A stretch of 64,000 nucleotides of DNA from Allomyces arbusculus (GCA_027604705.1 JADHYV010000051.1:62001-126000); one strand, 5' to 3'; positions 47,345 to 60,434 are shown, counted from the first letter of the stretch. The notes: generated by a model not told the origin, from the letters alone. Program-made: numbers and translations.

Positions 47345-48640
47345 CTAGCACCAGGGGCCAAACACGACGTCCATGGCCATCAGGTGCGACACAATGTTGA
47401 TGGTCGGCACGCGCGAGTTCGAGCAATCATCGGCCTCGTTCGAACCGGTCGTTGTACACTGATAGACCTTGGAGTTGATTTCGTAGTTCTCGCCCTTGTG
47501 GTGCGCGTAGCCCCAGCTGCGCAGTGGGATGTGCGGCACGACATCGTCCTCGTGCACAAAGCGCGAGATCTCAAACGACTGGTTCGAGACGTAGTTCGCA
47601 AAAGTCGGGTTGCCCACGCGCGGCTCGCCGTACGTGTAGACGGCCAGCTGAGAGTCGGGGATCGAGAGCGTGCGGCGCAGGTCGAGCGCGGCGAGAACAG
47701 CCATGGCCTAGGCACGGATATGAACAAAAGAAAATGATGGTGAGCTGATCCTGTCCAAGTTAAGCGCTCTTCACCCGTGAAAAGATCAAATGGTGTGCGA
47801 CGTACACCACCCAAAGAGTGCCCCGTTACGACCGTTTTGTACCCAGGGTACTGCGCGCGCGCCGACTTGACGTACGAGACAACCTCGCTCTTGCCAATGG
47901 CCCAAGTGTCCCAAAAGCCCGCGTGCACCTGGGCGCCCGACGGCAGGTTGGGCAGGCGACTGGGCCCATCGACGAGGTTGAGCCGAATATCCGCGACAAA
48001 GTTCTGCGGCTCGAGCGACCCGCGGAACGAGACAATAATGGCCTTGAGGTTGTCGTTGACGGCCATGAGCGACTTGAACGCCGACGGCTCCTTCCAGACA
48101 CTCGTCACGTCGTTGGTGCCCGCGGTCCCGCCCTGGCAGTTGGCACCGCACGTCCAGTCGGCGAGGTTGAACAGGTTCACGCAGTAGGCGGCTGCCGAGT
48201 AGCGCGCAAACGTGTTCATCAGCGATACGCCCTGCGTGGAGACGGTCGGCCGGCTTGGCGCGCTGCCCCACAGCAGCGATTCCTTGACTGGCGTCGACGA
48301 CGCAGGCTTCTTGCCAGATACGAGCTGATTCGAAGCGGTCGGCGTCATGTCGGCCGGGATCTGCGTGTTTTTGTACTTGTCGAGGAACGCCTGCATCTCC
48401 GGGGTCATGGGCACTGGATAAACGGGCAGCAGCAAATCATGTTTAGAAACGCATCGGTTGTCTTGGTGCGACGCGTCGTTGTCATCGCCGCGAAAACGTA
48501 CCCTTAGCCTGGACCTGAGCAGCGGCCTGGTCGCGCGCTTGCTGCAGCTGCTCATCTTGGGTGAGCGATCGAGCCACGGGGCTGGCCTGAGCCGTGGCCA
48601 CCAGGACCAGGAGCGCGAGGAGGAGTGGCGAGAGCTGCAT
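47345..48640 (-). CDS. Secreted class-3 lipase (lipase B of a tandem pair)
   Basis: Predicted 369-residue secreted hydrolase, paralogue of lipase A. Exons: 48640-48502, 48413-47806, 47707-47345 (sum 1110). It has a signal peptide (LLLALLVLVATAQA), the same lipase landmarks (AIIVSFRGS, VHAGFW, GHSLGG with Ser about 246, YTYGEPRVGN, HEDDVVPH, IVSHL) and the same PWC ending. The first and last exons have exactly the same lengths as in lipase A (139 and 363 nt); the middle exon is 33 nt longer because of an insert around KPASSTPVKES near the start of the mature protein. The TATA box lies 110 nt upstream. Recent tandem duplication is the simplest explanation. Confidence 0.92.
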
Positions 48641-48749
48641 AGTGGTTCGAGCAAGGGAGGCAAATGGATCGTGATCCGAGAAGGGCGCGTCTCAGGTATC
48701 TATGGGGAGGAGGCCGTGCTGGTAGAGACGGGGGCGGGGACCGAGCTCG

Positions 48750-48756
48750 TTTTATA
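48750..48756 (-). promoter_or_regulatory. TATA box of lipase B
   Basis: TATAAAA on the minus strand, 110 nt upstream of the lipase B ATG. Confidence 0.6.
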
Positions 48757-50918
48757 CTCCACCGGCGACTGCGCGACCAGCGACCGCATCCAACGCGACC
48801 AGGCCGTGCACGCTGCTGCCAAGTGTCAACGAGCAACGATTTCAACCCGACTTCGTATGCCACGGGTCCTCACTGCCGACGTTCGACTGCATCTGCACGA
48901 ACTTCAAGACCCAGCGGGACCCGTGCGCCGAATCCGCAGACCGGTCGCGCGCATAGTAGTCGCAGCGGCGCGCGTGGCGGGTGGATGTTCGCGCGCGTGA
49001 GCATGCACGCACGACGGTGCCAGGCCCTTGGCGAGAGCGGAGGTTTCGGCCGCAAGTCCGATCAGAGCGCATCAAACTTCTCCACCTCTTGGCGGTGCCC
49101 GAAACAAAAAAGGGGATTGGTGCCGCGCACGCGGCACGGGTGATGAGGACCCAGCGAACCGGCGTTCGCGGGTAATGAAACGAACGATGACCAGTCAGGC
49201 GGACAGAGCGCTCAAGTAAGCGCGTCGCGATGAGCAAGGTGCGCGAGGCAGAGGCGCTTGCGTTGAACCGCGTGAGCGGGTCGATGGTTTTTCGGCACTT
49301 CCGTGTGCAGACATGCATCGGCACCCTGGCGCGCGCACACGCGGGGTCGAACAAGTACGCCGCACGAGGCCCCAGCGCCACAACCACCAACAAGCCGATT
49401 GTTTCAACATGCCGAGGAACGGAACAACAGTTTCAACGGCCCCAGACGTGCGCATTGATGGGTCGTCGCGTCCAACTCGACAACAGCTTCATCGAACGTG
49501 AGAGCCCACGCGTTCTCATTACGTGTTGGCCGCGGCCAGTCGTCATCAGAGAGCATCGGCGGTTCTGAGGACGGAGGTGGACGGCATGGTATGAAGTCCC
49601 AAGCGATGAAGTGTTGTTTGCCCTGGCCAGGTATCTCGACCACCACTTCTGTGGCGGGCCAACCCCGAGTGAGCGCCGTTTACCGTGGTGTGCTCTCCAT
49701 CCAATTATCATGCGCGCCGCGCCAAAAGGTGTTGATACTTACCGACGCAAGCGCGGGTCGCATCGGCCCGTCGGAGAGGCCCCACAGGACCTGGGAGGGG
49801 TCGAGGACGAGGATGAGAAAGGCGAGCAGACGTGCTTCAAAACCATCACTTGCGAACGGGCATTCACAGCAACTTGAGAGTGCAAACACCCAACCTGTCC
49901 GTCCTGGTCCGGTGGCGCGACCACGCGTATGCGCGCCTCCTTTTGGCCGATTTCCAAATCGCAAGCAGGAACCCTTGATAATAAGGCGGATAAATGCAGC
50001 GGCACCAAAGTCTCGCTGGGGCAGCTTTGGTCCCCTTGCTTCAATGCTTCGGAATCATGCGTAGGCGTCCTTGCGCGGCGGGACCCGGAAATGAACGAAG
50101 TCTGAAGGGACACAGCCACAAGGCGCGTCTCGCAGCGTCGGTCTTCATCAAGTCCAGTGTCCCACACCTGCATGGTTCAATTGTGATGCTTGCCGCCGCG
50201 TGCGGATCAGGAAATCACGGCCATGGTCTGGTCGGCTGCTGCTGCTCGAGGAAGCATGGTCCTCACAGAGTCGCCAATTAGGCTTCGATGTTCCCGGGGT
50301 TCTTTGAGCAATGAATTCGCTCGGGCGCATCACGGCCCATGAAAGCAGCAGGCTGGCAGGCTGCATCCGTTTGACCGGCTGCAGGGCAGGCGGTCTGGTT
50401 CTGATCCTTGTCACGAGCGCTGAATCAACGCGCAACAATCACAGAGCCGCGCGCTTCGGTGAATATCTTCGCACGCCAGGGAAAGCGAGGAGCGAGCAGA
50501 TAAGGAGAGGAGCAGAGAACGCGCTTTGAAGCCGATAGATTATGGTGATAAATCACGATCACGACCTTAGCAACCTCGGCTTTGACGCGCCGTGCACCAC
50601 CGTCTCCGGTTGTCTCCCATGCAAAAGTTCGAATTCGACAAGCACCCAAAGTTGAGCAAGTACATCGCGCTTGCTTTCTCCCTCATCCTCTCTCCGCACC
50701 CTTCCATTCGCACTGACCGCACTCTGGTCTTGCCGCAATCCACGGCTCTTCGCCATCCCTGATCCTGCTCGCGCTGGTCAACGCGCGACCACGGCTCACA
50801 ACCCGCGCACGACTCCGCTCTCTGCCTCGACGCGACTTGCACCATCTCCGCCCGGATCTTCGTCTTGTTTCTCGCCGCTATCGCGCATACTCTACCCTCT
50901 GCCTTCTGATCGCATCCA
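48757..50918. other. Region between lipase B and CHS-B, with possible unrecognised exons
   Basis: About 2.2 kb. Two minus-strand stretches look faintly coding. One (49680-49964) contains FEARLLAFLILVLDPSQVLW and runs into a good GTAAGT donor; the other (49404-49646) contains IPGQGKQHFIAWDF. Their third-position GC is lower than in the firm genes and no family was recognised, so no gene is called. The last few hundred bases are probably the CHS-B promoter and leader. Confidence 0.3.
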
Positions 50919-53900
50919 ATGTCCTCGAGAAGAGGGGCCGACGGCTGCGGCAGTGGTGGCCCTGACGGCACCGTCATGGACCTGGCGCGCGATCTCCCCG
51001 ATGCGCCGTCGCTCGACTCGGTCACGACCGCGCTGAGCGCGCGCTTCAATTGCAGCCAATGGGCGACGCGCGTCGGATCTGGTGGGGCCGTGCTCGTCGC
51101 GGTCGCAGCACCGCAAACGCCCGTTCTCGCCTCGAGCGTAGCGACCGAGGCGCTGATCACCGACTGGACGCGCCGCTTTGACCGCGATATTCATGGCCTT
51201 GTCGGCGACGGCGACACTGCTCATCATCATCATCACCACCACCATGGTCGTGAGCCGGAGCTCGCTGCGTCGGCGGCCACGCTCGCGTCGCCCGTACACG
51301 TCGATGCGCCGGTGCTCGCAAACCCGGCGCCGCATGTTTTCCAGCCCGTCAACGACGCGCTGTTCCACGCGAAGCGTGCGGGGAAGAACCAGACGCTCGT
51401 GTTCCGGTACGCTTTCCAGCTCGATGAGCGCGGTTTTATTCGAAAATCAAAGGTAACTGACCGCAATTTCGGTCTCTAGAGGCAAAGATGCCGCAAACCA
51501 GCTGACCCTGTCTCTGGAGCACCTGCTGCGGATCGCGCGTCTCGGTCGGTCCTCGGGCGGGCGTTTCTGCCGCAAGGTCATGGCGGCACACATGGCCCTG
51601 CAGCTGCTCGGCAGTTCGGTGGTCGACATGACGACGTGGACGCTGCAGCAAGGGTTCACTTCCACCATGGCGCTCCAGCTCGACGCCAAGAGCTCGCACC
51701 ACCGCGTGCTCGGGTTCGTCTTCCGCCCGCTCAACCTCGACAAGATCATGGCCGTCCCGACCGCGGCTGACAGGCCGACGCTATTCTTGCTGCACCACGT
51801 GCTCAAGACCAGCGACACGGATTTGCGCGCCAAGCTGCTCTTGCCCGACGGGTTAATGTCGCCGGCATGCCCCGGGGTCGTGGCCGGCACGCCCACGACG
51901 ACTTCAGGTGCCGAGGATGCGTGCATCAAGGCGTGGACCGATGCGCTCGATACGCTCGGGTGTTCGAAGCGCACCAAGATGGCGCTCGCACGTGTCGCGG
52001 CCGGGATTCTGCATCTTGCGACGCTCGAGTTTGGCGAGGCCAGAGAGCGCGCGGCCGCGACGCAGACAGTCAACCAAGGGGCAGCGTATGTGCGCAACTC
52101 GAAGAACCTCGAGGCGGCGGCCGCGGTGCTCGGTCTGTCGGTCGAGAAGCTTGAGAGCGTGCTCACGTCTGAAATGCGGCATGTCGCCGGTGATCGCGTC
52201 AGCGTCTTGCTCGACGCAACGCAGGCGGCTGCGCGCGTGCGCGTCGTTGCGGCACATCTCTATCATGTCTTGTTCCAGTGGTTTGTCGGTCTCGTCAACG
52301 ACAAGCTTGTCGTGCACCATGCCACGGGCAAGGGCGAGAAGAAGCGCAAAAGTGTGGTACCGCCCGACTCGTCCAATGCGCCACTCGAAGTGCAGCTCGT
52401 GCAAGTGCCTGCGCCCGTTCTGGACGCGACGGAGATCGAGCATCTCGTCAACAACTACTTTGTCGAGAGCCTCGACCGGTTCACACAGCGCACGCTCTTT
52501 GACGTGCCGCTTGCTGACGCCAAGAAGCAGGGCGTGCCGGGCGTCGAAAAGACCAAGTATCGCAGCAACGAGGATGTGTTTGCAATTTTTGACGACCGGC
52601 ACGGCGGACTGATCCCGGCGCTGCAAGAGGCTACGGCGCACAAAATCAAGGACGTGACTCATGGGTCGGAGCACTGGATTGACACGTGCATTAACCGGTA
52701 CGTCGCTGCCGCGACAGCCAGCGGCAGCAGCAGCGGCAGCAGCAGCTCGCGCAAGGGGACCAAGGGGAACCTGATTCAGCGCGAAGACGACGAGACGATT
52801 ACCGTCTATCACGGGTTTGGTAAGGCCACGTACCACGTGGGCCATTTTCTCGACGAAAACCTCGCACTGCTCACGTTGGACGTGGTCAATCTGTTCCGCG
52901 GCAGCGACTTTATCGAGCTCGCAGACCTGTTCACTTCGGCCGTGCTCATGAAACTCGCCGGATCGACGCTCGACCCGCTCAACGGCGCGGCTATCGGGGA
53001 CCAGATTGGTACCATCAAGGGTCGTAAGGGCAAGAGCAAGAAAAAGGACACTCCCGAGCACCCGACGCTGACCAACCTCGCCACCAAGGACCTGGTCTCG
53101 CTGCTCACAGCATTGGCTAAGTCAACGGCGCGCTTTGTCTTTGCGATCCAGCACAACCCGGTCGCAACGGCCGTGGCCTTTGACGAAACGTACGTCCGCA
53201 ATCAAGTGACGGAGCTCAACCTGGTCGCGCTGTGCAAGCATCTCGCTCAGCCCGCGCTCGACTTGCAGTGCACGGTGGCCGCCGACGAGTTTACGCGCAA
53301 GTATCGCGCCGTACTCCCGCTGCCTGCCGTGCCACCTCCAGCGTTACCCAACAGCGGCGCCAGCAGTGCCTCGGACATGCAACGCATCTTGGACACGGCA
53401 CATTTGGTTGCCGGCAAGGAAGTCACGGTCAATGCCACGAACGTGATCATGTCGTTCCGCTCGTGGTACTCTCTCGAGTGCTTGCTCGTGCAGCGCGAGG
53501 TCGAGCGCAAGGCCGCGGCGGCTGAGGCGCGTCGGCTCCGTCGCGAGCGCGAGTGGCGCGGGTCGGGCGGCAGCACGACTTTCTCGGACGTGGACGACAG
53601 CAGTGATGGCGAGTCGGTTTTCTCGGACGCGGAGGGCGCGTCGGTCATTGATGAGTCAGTGTACGGCGGTATCAACGCCGATCTGATGGGCAACAATTCG
53701 GCTCGCGCCAAGCTGGTCGCTGCACTGGACGGCGACATGGACAAGAAGGGTAGTGTCGACGACAAGAAGCCCGACGTCAAGGAGGTGCCCATGTCGAGAC
53801 AGCGGCGGCAGTGGGTCGCGTATACGTGGCTCATGACGTGGTGGATCCCGACGCCCTTTTTGCGGTGGTGCGGCGGCATGGACCGGCCCGACATTCAGCA

Positions 53901-56900
53901 GGCGTGGCGCGAGAAGATGGCCATTTGCTTTGGCATCATGTTCGTCTGTGCTGTGCAGCTGTTTATGATCATTGGCTTCGGTCGCGTCATTTGCCCCAAG
54001 CAGAACATCTACAACCTTGAGGAACTCTACTACAAGAACACGCTCGACCAGCCGTTTGCTGGCATCTACGGCGGCGTCTATGACCTGAACGCGGTCGTGC
54101 AGTTTGGCTCCTACCACCCCAAGGACCTGGTGCTCGCGTACGCCGGGCTCGATTTGACGGCCGGATTCCCGCGGTACCCCGCCGACTACTGCGCGTACGC
54201 GCAGCAAAACGTGCCCGATTTTCCGGCATTTTTTGACTTGGCCAAGACTGTCGCCAACGGCACGCTAATCCAGGTCCGGCACCAGCAGTTTTACCAGCAG
54301 GGGCGGCAAAAGGCGCAGCTCGCGATTGACATTCGTCTCAAGTCGATGACCAAGGCCTACGTGGGCTACTCGGCCGAGGAGATTAAAGCCATGTCGAACA
54401 CCAACTTGGAGCGGCCGCGGACCATGTTTTCCATCAACGACGTTGTCTACGACCTGCAGCCGTACCGCGACGCCATGCCGAACAGCAAGACCGATTTCTG
54501 GCCCGCGGGCATTCTCGACTACCTCGTGTCCAAGGCCGGCACCGACTTGACCAACGACAAAGCATTCATGGCCATTTGGAACAAGGACAAAGACTTGCGC
54601 ACGTGCTTCAACAATCTGCTGCTCGTCGGCGTCGTTGACTACCGCAAGTCGCCCAAGTGCCTCGTGACCAACTACGTCCTACTCGGCTTCTCGTGTGTGC
54701 TCCTGGCCGTCATTTTTGTCAAGTTCTTGGCCGCATTGCAGCTCGGGTCGCGGCCGGAACCCGAAGAGTTTGACAAGTTTGTGATTATGCAAGTGCCGTG
54801 CTACACCGAGGGCGAAGAATCGCTGCGCAAGACGATTGATTCGCTGGCCACGACCACCTACGACGACAAGCGCAAGCTCTTGTTCATTGTGTGCGACGGC
54901 AACATTATCGGGTCGGGAAATGACCGGTCGACGCCGCGTATTGTGCTCGACATTCTCGGTGTGGATCGGTCCATGGACCCGGAGCCGCTCTCGTTCCAAT
55001 CTCTCGGCGAAGGCATCAAGCAGCATAACATGGGGAAAGTCTACTCGGGCCTCTACGAGATCCAAGGGCACCTCGTGCCGTACCTGGTCATTGTGAAGGT
55101 GGGCCGCCCGACCGAGACGAACCGCCCGGGTAACCGTGGCAAGCGCGACTCGCAAATGATCCTGATGCGGTTCTTGAACCGCGTCTACCTCGAAAAGGCC
55201 ATGTCGCCGCTCGAGCTCGAAATGTACCACCACCTCAAGAACGTGATTGGCATCAACCCAGCAATCTATGAGGCGATGCTTTGCGTCGACGCTGACACGC
55301 GTATCTTCGCGGACTCGCTCACGCGGCTTATGGCCGTCATGATCCACGACAAGAAGGTGCTCGGCGTGTGTGGCGAGACGCGTCTCGCCAACGAAAAGGA
55401 CACGATTATCACCATGATCCAGGTCTACGAGTACTATATTTCGCACCACATGGCCAAGGCCTTCGAGTCGCTATTTGGGTCGGTGACGTGCTTACCCGGC
55501 TGCTTTTCGATGTACCGACTGCGATCGCCGCACCGCAACGCGCCGATGCTCGTAGCCGACCAGATCATCCAAGAGTATGGCGACTGCGACGTGAACACGC
55601 TACACAAGAAGAATTTGCTGCATCTCGGCGAGGACCGGTACCTGACGACGCTGCTGCTCAAGCACTTTTCGAACATGCGCACCGTGTTCACGGCCGACGC
55701 GCAGTGCGAAACAATTGCGCCCGACCGCTGGGACGTGCTCGTGTCGCAGCGTCGCCGCTGGATCAACTCGACAATTCACAACCTAGTGGAGCTGCTCGAT
55801 ATCCCGCAGCTATGCGGGTTCTGCCTGTTCAGTATGCGGTTTGTCGTCTTCATCGACCTGTTTGCCACGTTCGTCCAGCCGGCGATTGTCGCGTATCTCG
55901 GGTTCCTCATTTACTTGGTATGTCTCGCTCGCTCACGCACTTGGGGATGCTGCTTGCCGCGCGGTGCTTTGATCTGACTTCCTTGTCGGGGAACGTAGGT
56001 CATCGACTCGGTCAACAACAAAGATTACGGCGAGTTCCCGATGCTGTCGCTGGCCCTGCTCGCGTCCATGTACGGCGTGCAGGCCGTGATTTTCCTGCTC
56101 AAGCGCGAGTGGTCGCACGTCATCTGGATGATCATCTACCTGCTCTCGATTCCAATCTTCTCGTTCTTCATCCCAGTCTACTCGTTCCTGCATATGGATG
56201 AGTGCGTTCTTGCTTTTTTTTCGTGCGGCAGACTGAGCACGTGAAACTAACCGTGTCCTCATTGTTTTTCAGTTTCTCGTGGGGCAACACGCGCGTCGTT
56301 GTCGGAGACAACGGCAAGATGCAAGTGTTCATTGCCGGCGACGAAGAGAAGTTTGACCTGAGCATGATTCCGCATCGCACGTGGGCTGAGTTTGAGCAGG
56401 GTCCGTACGTCTATTGACAAGACTGTCATTTGCATCTGACTCAACTCTCTCCACCCGCTTTCGCGATCATCAGAATTCCTCGAAGCGCAGAGCCAGTCGT
56501 CGGAAACGCTGTCGGATCAAGGCGGCATTGCCCACCTGCCGCTCGACGCGTACACGTCGCCGACGCCGCGCGTCTCACAAGCACTGAGCCTGTACATGCC
56601 GCCGCTCGAGTTCGGCTCCACGTCGCCGCTCCTGCCCACAGTCGGGTCACCGCACGCGTACGCCGAGCACGCGCAGCTGCCACAGGCCCCGACTCCGCCG
56701 CCACTGCAGCAGCCGCAGCCGCACAGTCCCTCGACAACGACTGGGTTTGTCGCGAACCCGCGGTCGTCAGTCCTGCAGCGGTCACTCGGCAACAGTCCCG
56801 CGCGACAGTCGACTGGTTCGCTCACGCAGCTCTACATGCACACGCACAGTCCCGTGCACGGCAGTCCCGTGACGATGGTCACGCCGCCGACGCCGACGCC

Positions 56901-57117
56901 GGCGCCGTCGGCCACGGTGGATGCGGCCGGGCGCGCGATTCCAACAAACGAGCAGCTCATGGCGGGCGTGCAGACGATCTTGGCGGGCGCGGATCTCATG
57001 ACGATCACCAAGAAGCAGGTACGCGACCAGCTGGCCGTCATGTTTGGTGGCGTAGATTTGCGGTCGCGCCGCGAGGCGATCAACCGGATGATTGCCGTGG
57101 TGTTGGAGGGGAAGTAA
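50919..57117 (+). CDS. Chitin synthase with degenerate myosin-like head (CHS-B)
   Basis: Predicted 1966-residue paralogue of CHS-A. Exons: 50919-51406, 51480-55917, 55999-56201, 56273-56400, 56474-57117 (sum 5901). The first intron sits at the same residue and phase as in CHS-A, and the sequence after it reads RGKDAANQ where CHS-A has RGESGSSKT, so the ATP-binding P-loop is gone; switch regions are also unrecognisable. Beyond the head, the transmembrane segment, cytochrome b5-like domain, catalytic domain ([29 protein letters not shown] about 1586) and C-terminal DEK-C domain are intact and very similar to CHS-A. An eight-His tract lies near residue 101. Two extra introns divide the 3' end. 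The layout resembles class VII synthases, whose heads lack the P-loop. Confidence 0.9.
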
Positions 57118-57455
57118 GAGGGGGAGACTTTGGATGTAGGGACGGAAGCTTCACTAGTGAGGGGACAAGTCAGGGAGAGGGACTAGTTTTTCGCTTGACT
57201 TTGCGCGTTAGTTTTAGGTGTAGTAGATTTAGTTCGGAACCGTTTTCTTCGTGATGTCCATTTCTGTTGATCAGTCGCGGCCTGATATGAACCAGCAACT
57301 TTGACGCAAAACCATCAGAAAACCGTCAGAAAACCGTCAGAGTTTGGCAAAGCAGTGCGTGTCTGCCGGGCAGGCAAAAGGGACATCAAAAATAGGGGCC
57401 AAGCAAAATGCTCGCCAGCGAGGCTCGTCAAAAAAGGAAACGGAAACCTTGACCA
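57118..57455. other. Intergenic between convergent CHS-B and membrane-protein gene
   Basis: 338 bp of 3' flanks; no gene seen. Confidence 0.5.
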
Positions 57456-60434
57456 TCACCACCTCCCGGTCTCTGGGTCACCGCCCGCTTTGACCCCCAC
57501 ACCCGCACTCGCCTGCGCCCTCTCGTGCGCGCGTCTCGCCTGCTCAATGGCCCTTGCGAGCCGCGACTGCTCGTGCTTGGCCTTGGCCGCCGCCTTGGCC
57601 GCACGGTATGCGTCGCGCCGCTGCAAGTACATTTCCCACTCAGTCTCAAACTCGGCGCACTCGCGCAGGTATTCTTCGCGGATTGCGGCGACCCAGGGGT
57701 AGAACCGGCCGGTAATGAACGGCGGGGCAATCTGCGGCACGTTCTTGTACCGCAATCCGCGACGCAGCGCAGAGAGAGGCGATCGGCCGAGCAGCGGCAG
57801 TGCTGGCGCCGCCACGTCTTCGACCGACTGGGCCAAGTCGGCGGTCAACTGCGAAATCACGCGCGGGCCCGCGGCAGCGACACGGCGGACCCCCGGAGTG
57901 CTTGGAGATACCGATGAAGGGCCCGACCGCGACGGCGGGACCGACATGCCGTCGAGGGGCGTATCCCCGGGGGTCGCACCAGGCAGATACACGCCCGCGC
58001 GCGTCGCAGCCGCCCATAACTGCAAGTGCGCGTCGACCCGCCACTCGAGCGCCGAATAGAGCGCCAAGACCGACCGCGGCCGTGTCGAGTGGGCGCGTTT
58101 CGCAACGGCCGCAAGGGAGCGGCGGCGGTGCGCCGACAAGGGCACGGCCGCGAGCCACGTGTCGAATGCCACGTCCCGCGCGCGCGCGACGGTCGGGTCG
58201 AGGTCGGCGGGGTCGTCGACGACTTCGTCGCCGGACCACTGATACTCTGGGATCGCCTCATGGTCAGAGTCCGAGTACTCTTCCGATGATGACGAGCTTG
58301 AAGAGGACGAGGACGACTCCGATTGCGATGACATGAGCGACGCCTCGGCCGAGTTCGGGTCGAGTTGCGCGGGGGCCACGTCTGGCACGGGGGTCGCGCT
58401 GCGAGACCGCATCCCACGGTGTGGACCGACACGGCGCGCCCTTGCGACTTGGACGCGCGGAATGCCTGGAATGCTTTTCCGCTCCATGACTTTGACACGG
58501 AACTTTGGGGTCGAGTCGCCTCCGATAGCGGCGCCAAAGTCGAGAGCCGAGGCGCTGTCCGTGCGGTGCATGCGCAATCGTGAAGCCAGCGACGAGAGCG
58601 CCCGGGATGGGTGCGATTTACGCGCGCGGAAGAGCATTTGGCCGTGCGAGTCAATCCCGTCCATGGGGATCGGGAGCTTGGTGAGCAGGAACAGCTGCGG
58701 CCGCTGGTTCGGGTACTTGGGTGGGAAGTGCACGCGGAAGTAGATGCGGTGGTCTTCAAGCGGGCACTAAGGATCGTAGCAATGAGCTAGTGATAGAAGA
58801 GTCACAGGGAACAGAGACGTATGCAGAATCAATGGGTACCTCGGGTGGGGGACGGTACATCCCGACCCAATCGCACTCGTATGGCCGTTTCCAGTCAATC
58901 GGGGCCACGGGAAGACGGTGCCGCAGAAGATCGAGTTGGTCCTCGGCCATGGCGCATATCCGGCGCTCTTGGCGCGACCCCTTGGCATACCCGTCGCGCA
59001 GCTCCTGGACCCGGCGTAGACTGATGAGTGTCTGGCCGATGACGAGCACGTTCTTCATGGCCAGCGCCGTCGCAACGACTTGGAACTGGGTCCACAGCAG
59101 GAGACGCAGCGTCAAAATGACGGCGTTGAGAAAGATTAAGACTGGTCGGCCCATGCGCTCGCGCAAATACGAGCCCGTCATGTGTTGCGAGATCATATCT
59201 GAGGGAGGAGATGAGCGTCAATGGGTTAGCAGAGTCCCTCCGGAAGCAAGACAGTTGGTCAGAGGGCACACCTCGGAACACCATCTTGCCGTGCCGCAAC
59301 GTGACAGCATGACCCAGATGAAACAGCGCCAGGGCCAGCTGGGCGACAGCGACGGCCATGACCGTGTAGAGCAGCACCAATGACTTGATCTCGGGCTCAT
59401 TTGGATGCACTCGCGCGAAATTGGGCCCATACTGGAAATTCTCATACATGGCGACCGAGTCGATCATGTCAACGGCATAGCTGTTGAGAATGCCCTCGAG
59501 ATGCATGTTAAAGAGCGGCTTGGTAGTCGACTCGACGATGATGCGCGTAATGACCATGGCCGCGAGCGGCAAGAAGCGCACGGCCGCAATCGTGGCGCCC
59601 ATGTTGAGCGAGGTCGAGAGCGTGCCGTCGTCGGACCACGGAAGCGTCGCGGGTGTGCTGAGCACGTAAATGACGGGCAATCGCGCCAGGGTGGAGAACA
59701 GCAGCGTAGCAGTCAGGTACGTCACGACGCGGAGCGAGTACTTGTCCGGGATCATGCGGTGGTAGAAACCAAGCGTTCGCACAGCCTTGGGGAGCTGATA
59801 GACGGCGGTTTGGTTGGCCGCGTCGTCGGCGAGCGCGTCCTCGGCTCCATCGTTGACGTTGACATTGTTGGCCAATGCTAACGAAGCGAGGTTCGCATCA
59901 GAAGCAACCGGATGCCGTATCAAAGAAGCCAACATGGACATGCGTACGCAGAGGTAACTGCAGTCCACCCAGATCGGGCTTGAACCTGAGCCCTGTAATT
60001 AAGTTGGCAATTGCGAGAGCGAGCAGGACCAGATCCACGAGCACAAGCAGGTGCCAGAGCTTGTTCCCGAGCATGACTTGCAGCGAAATAGCGTGCAGCA
60101 CCATGACGACGCCCGCGACGGCACCAAGTGCAAATCCAAAGACGACGAGGTTGACGACAACGTGCGGCGGGTCGGAAAGTCGTGGTAATGCCGCGAGCAG
60201 GTGCGCTGGCTTGGTCGCAGTCGGATGCAAGGGCGCTGACGGGCGGATCCATCGTCGGCGGTGGCGTACACGGTGCGTCGTTGCGCCGGTCTTTGCTGGT
60301 CCCTGCAGAACCGGTTGCAGAGAACTGGAGCTCGCGTCGCGTTCGGGGACCGCTTGTTCTGCGAGCCCGCGTGCCCGCCGTTGGCGACGCGGCGTCGGTG
60401 ATGCTTCGGGCGAGATGAATGGGTTCGGGAGCAT
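57456..60434 (-). CDS. Polytopic membrane protein with cytosolic UBC/RWD-like domain
   Basis: Predicted 920-residue protein; exons 60434-59948, 59877-59272, 59198-58840, 58766-57456 (sum 2763). About six membrane helices lie in residues 100-440 (for example VVNLVVFGFALGAVAGVVMV and LVLLYTVMAVAVAQLALALF). A region with DMIDSVAMYENF recalls TMEM26/TMEM121-type proteins, weakly. Next comes a segment (about 455-530) with the meander of ubiquitin-conjugating enzymes: DWVGMYRPPPE, then YFRVHFPPKYPNQRP and IDSHGQMLF. The last aligns with IDSNGSICL of E2 enzymes, placing Leu529 at the catalytic Cys position, so it would be inactive or a UEV/RWD module. The C-terminal third is Ser-rich, then basic and coiled (YLQRRDAYRAAKAAAKAKHE). 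Function unknown; an ER or vacuolar adaptor in ubiquitin handling is speculation. Confidence 0.65.

Noticed and set aside
51211-51244. His/CAT repeat considered as a microsatellite of its own
   Set aside because: It is a short poly-His tract within the CHS-B head and keeps the reading frame, so it is reported only as part of that gene.
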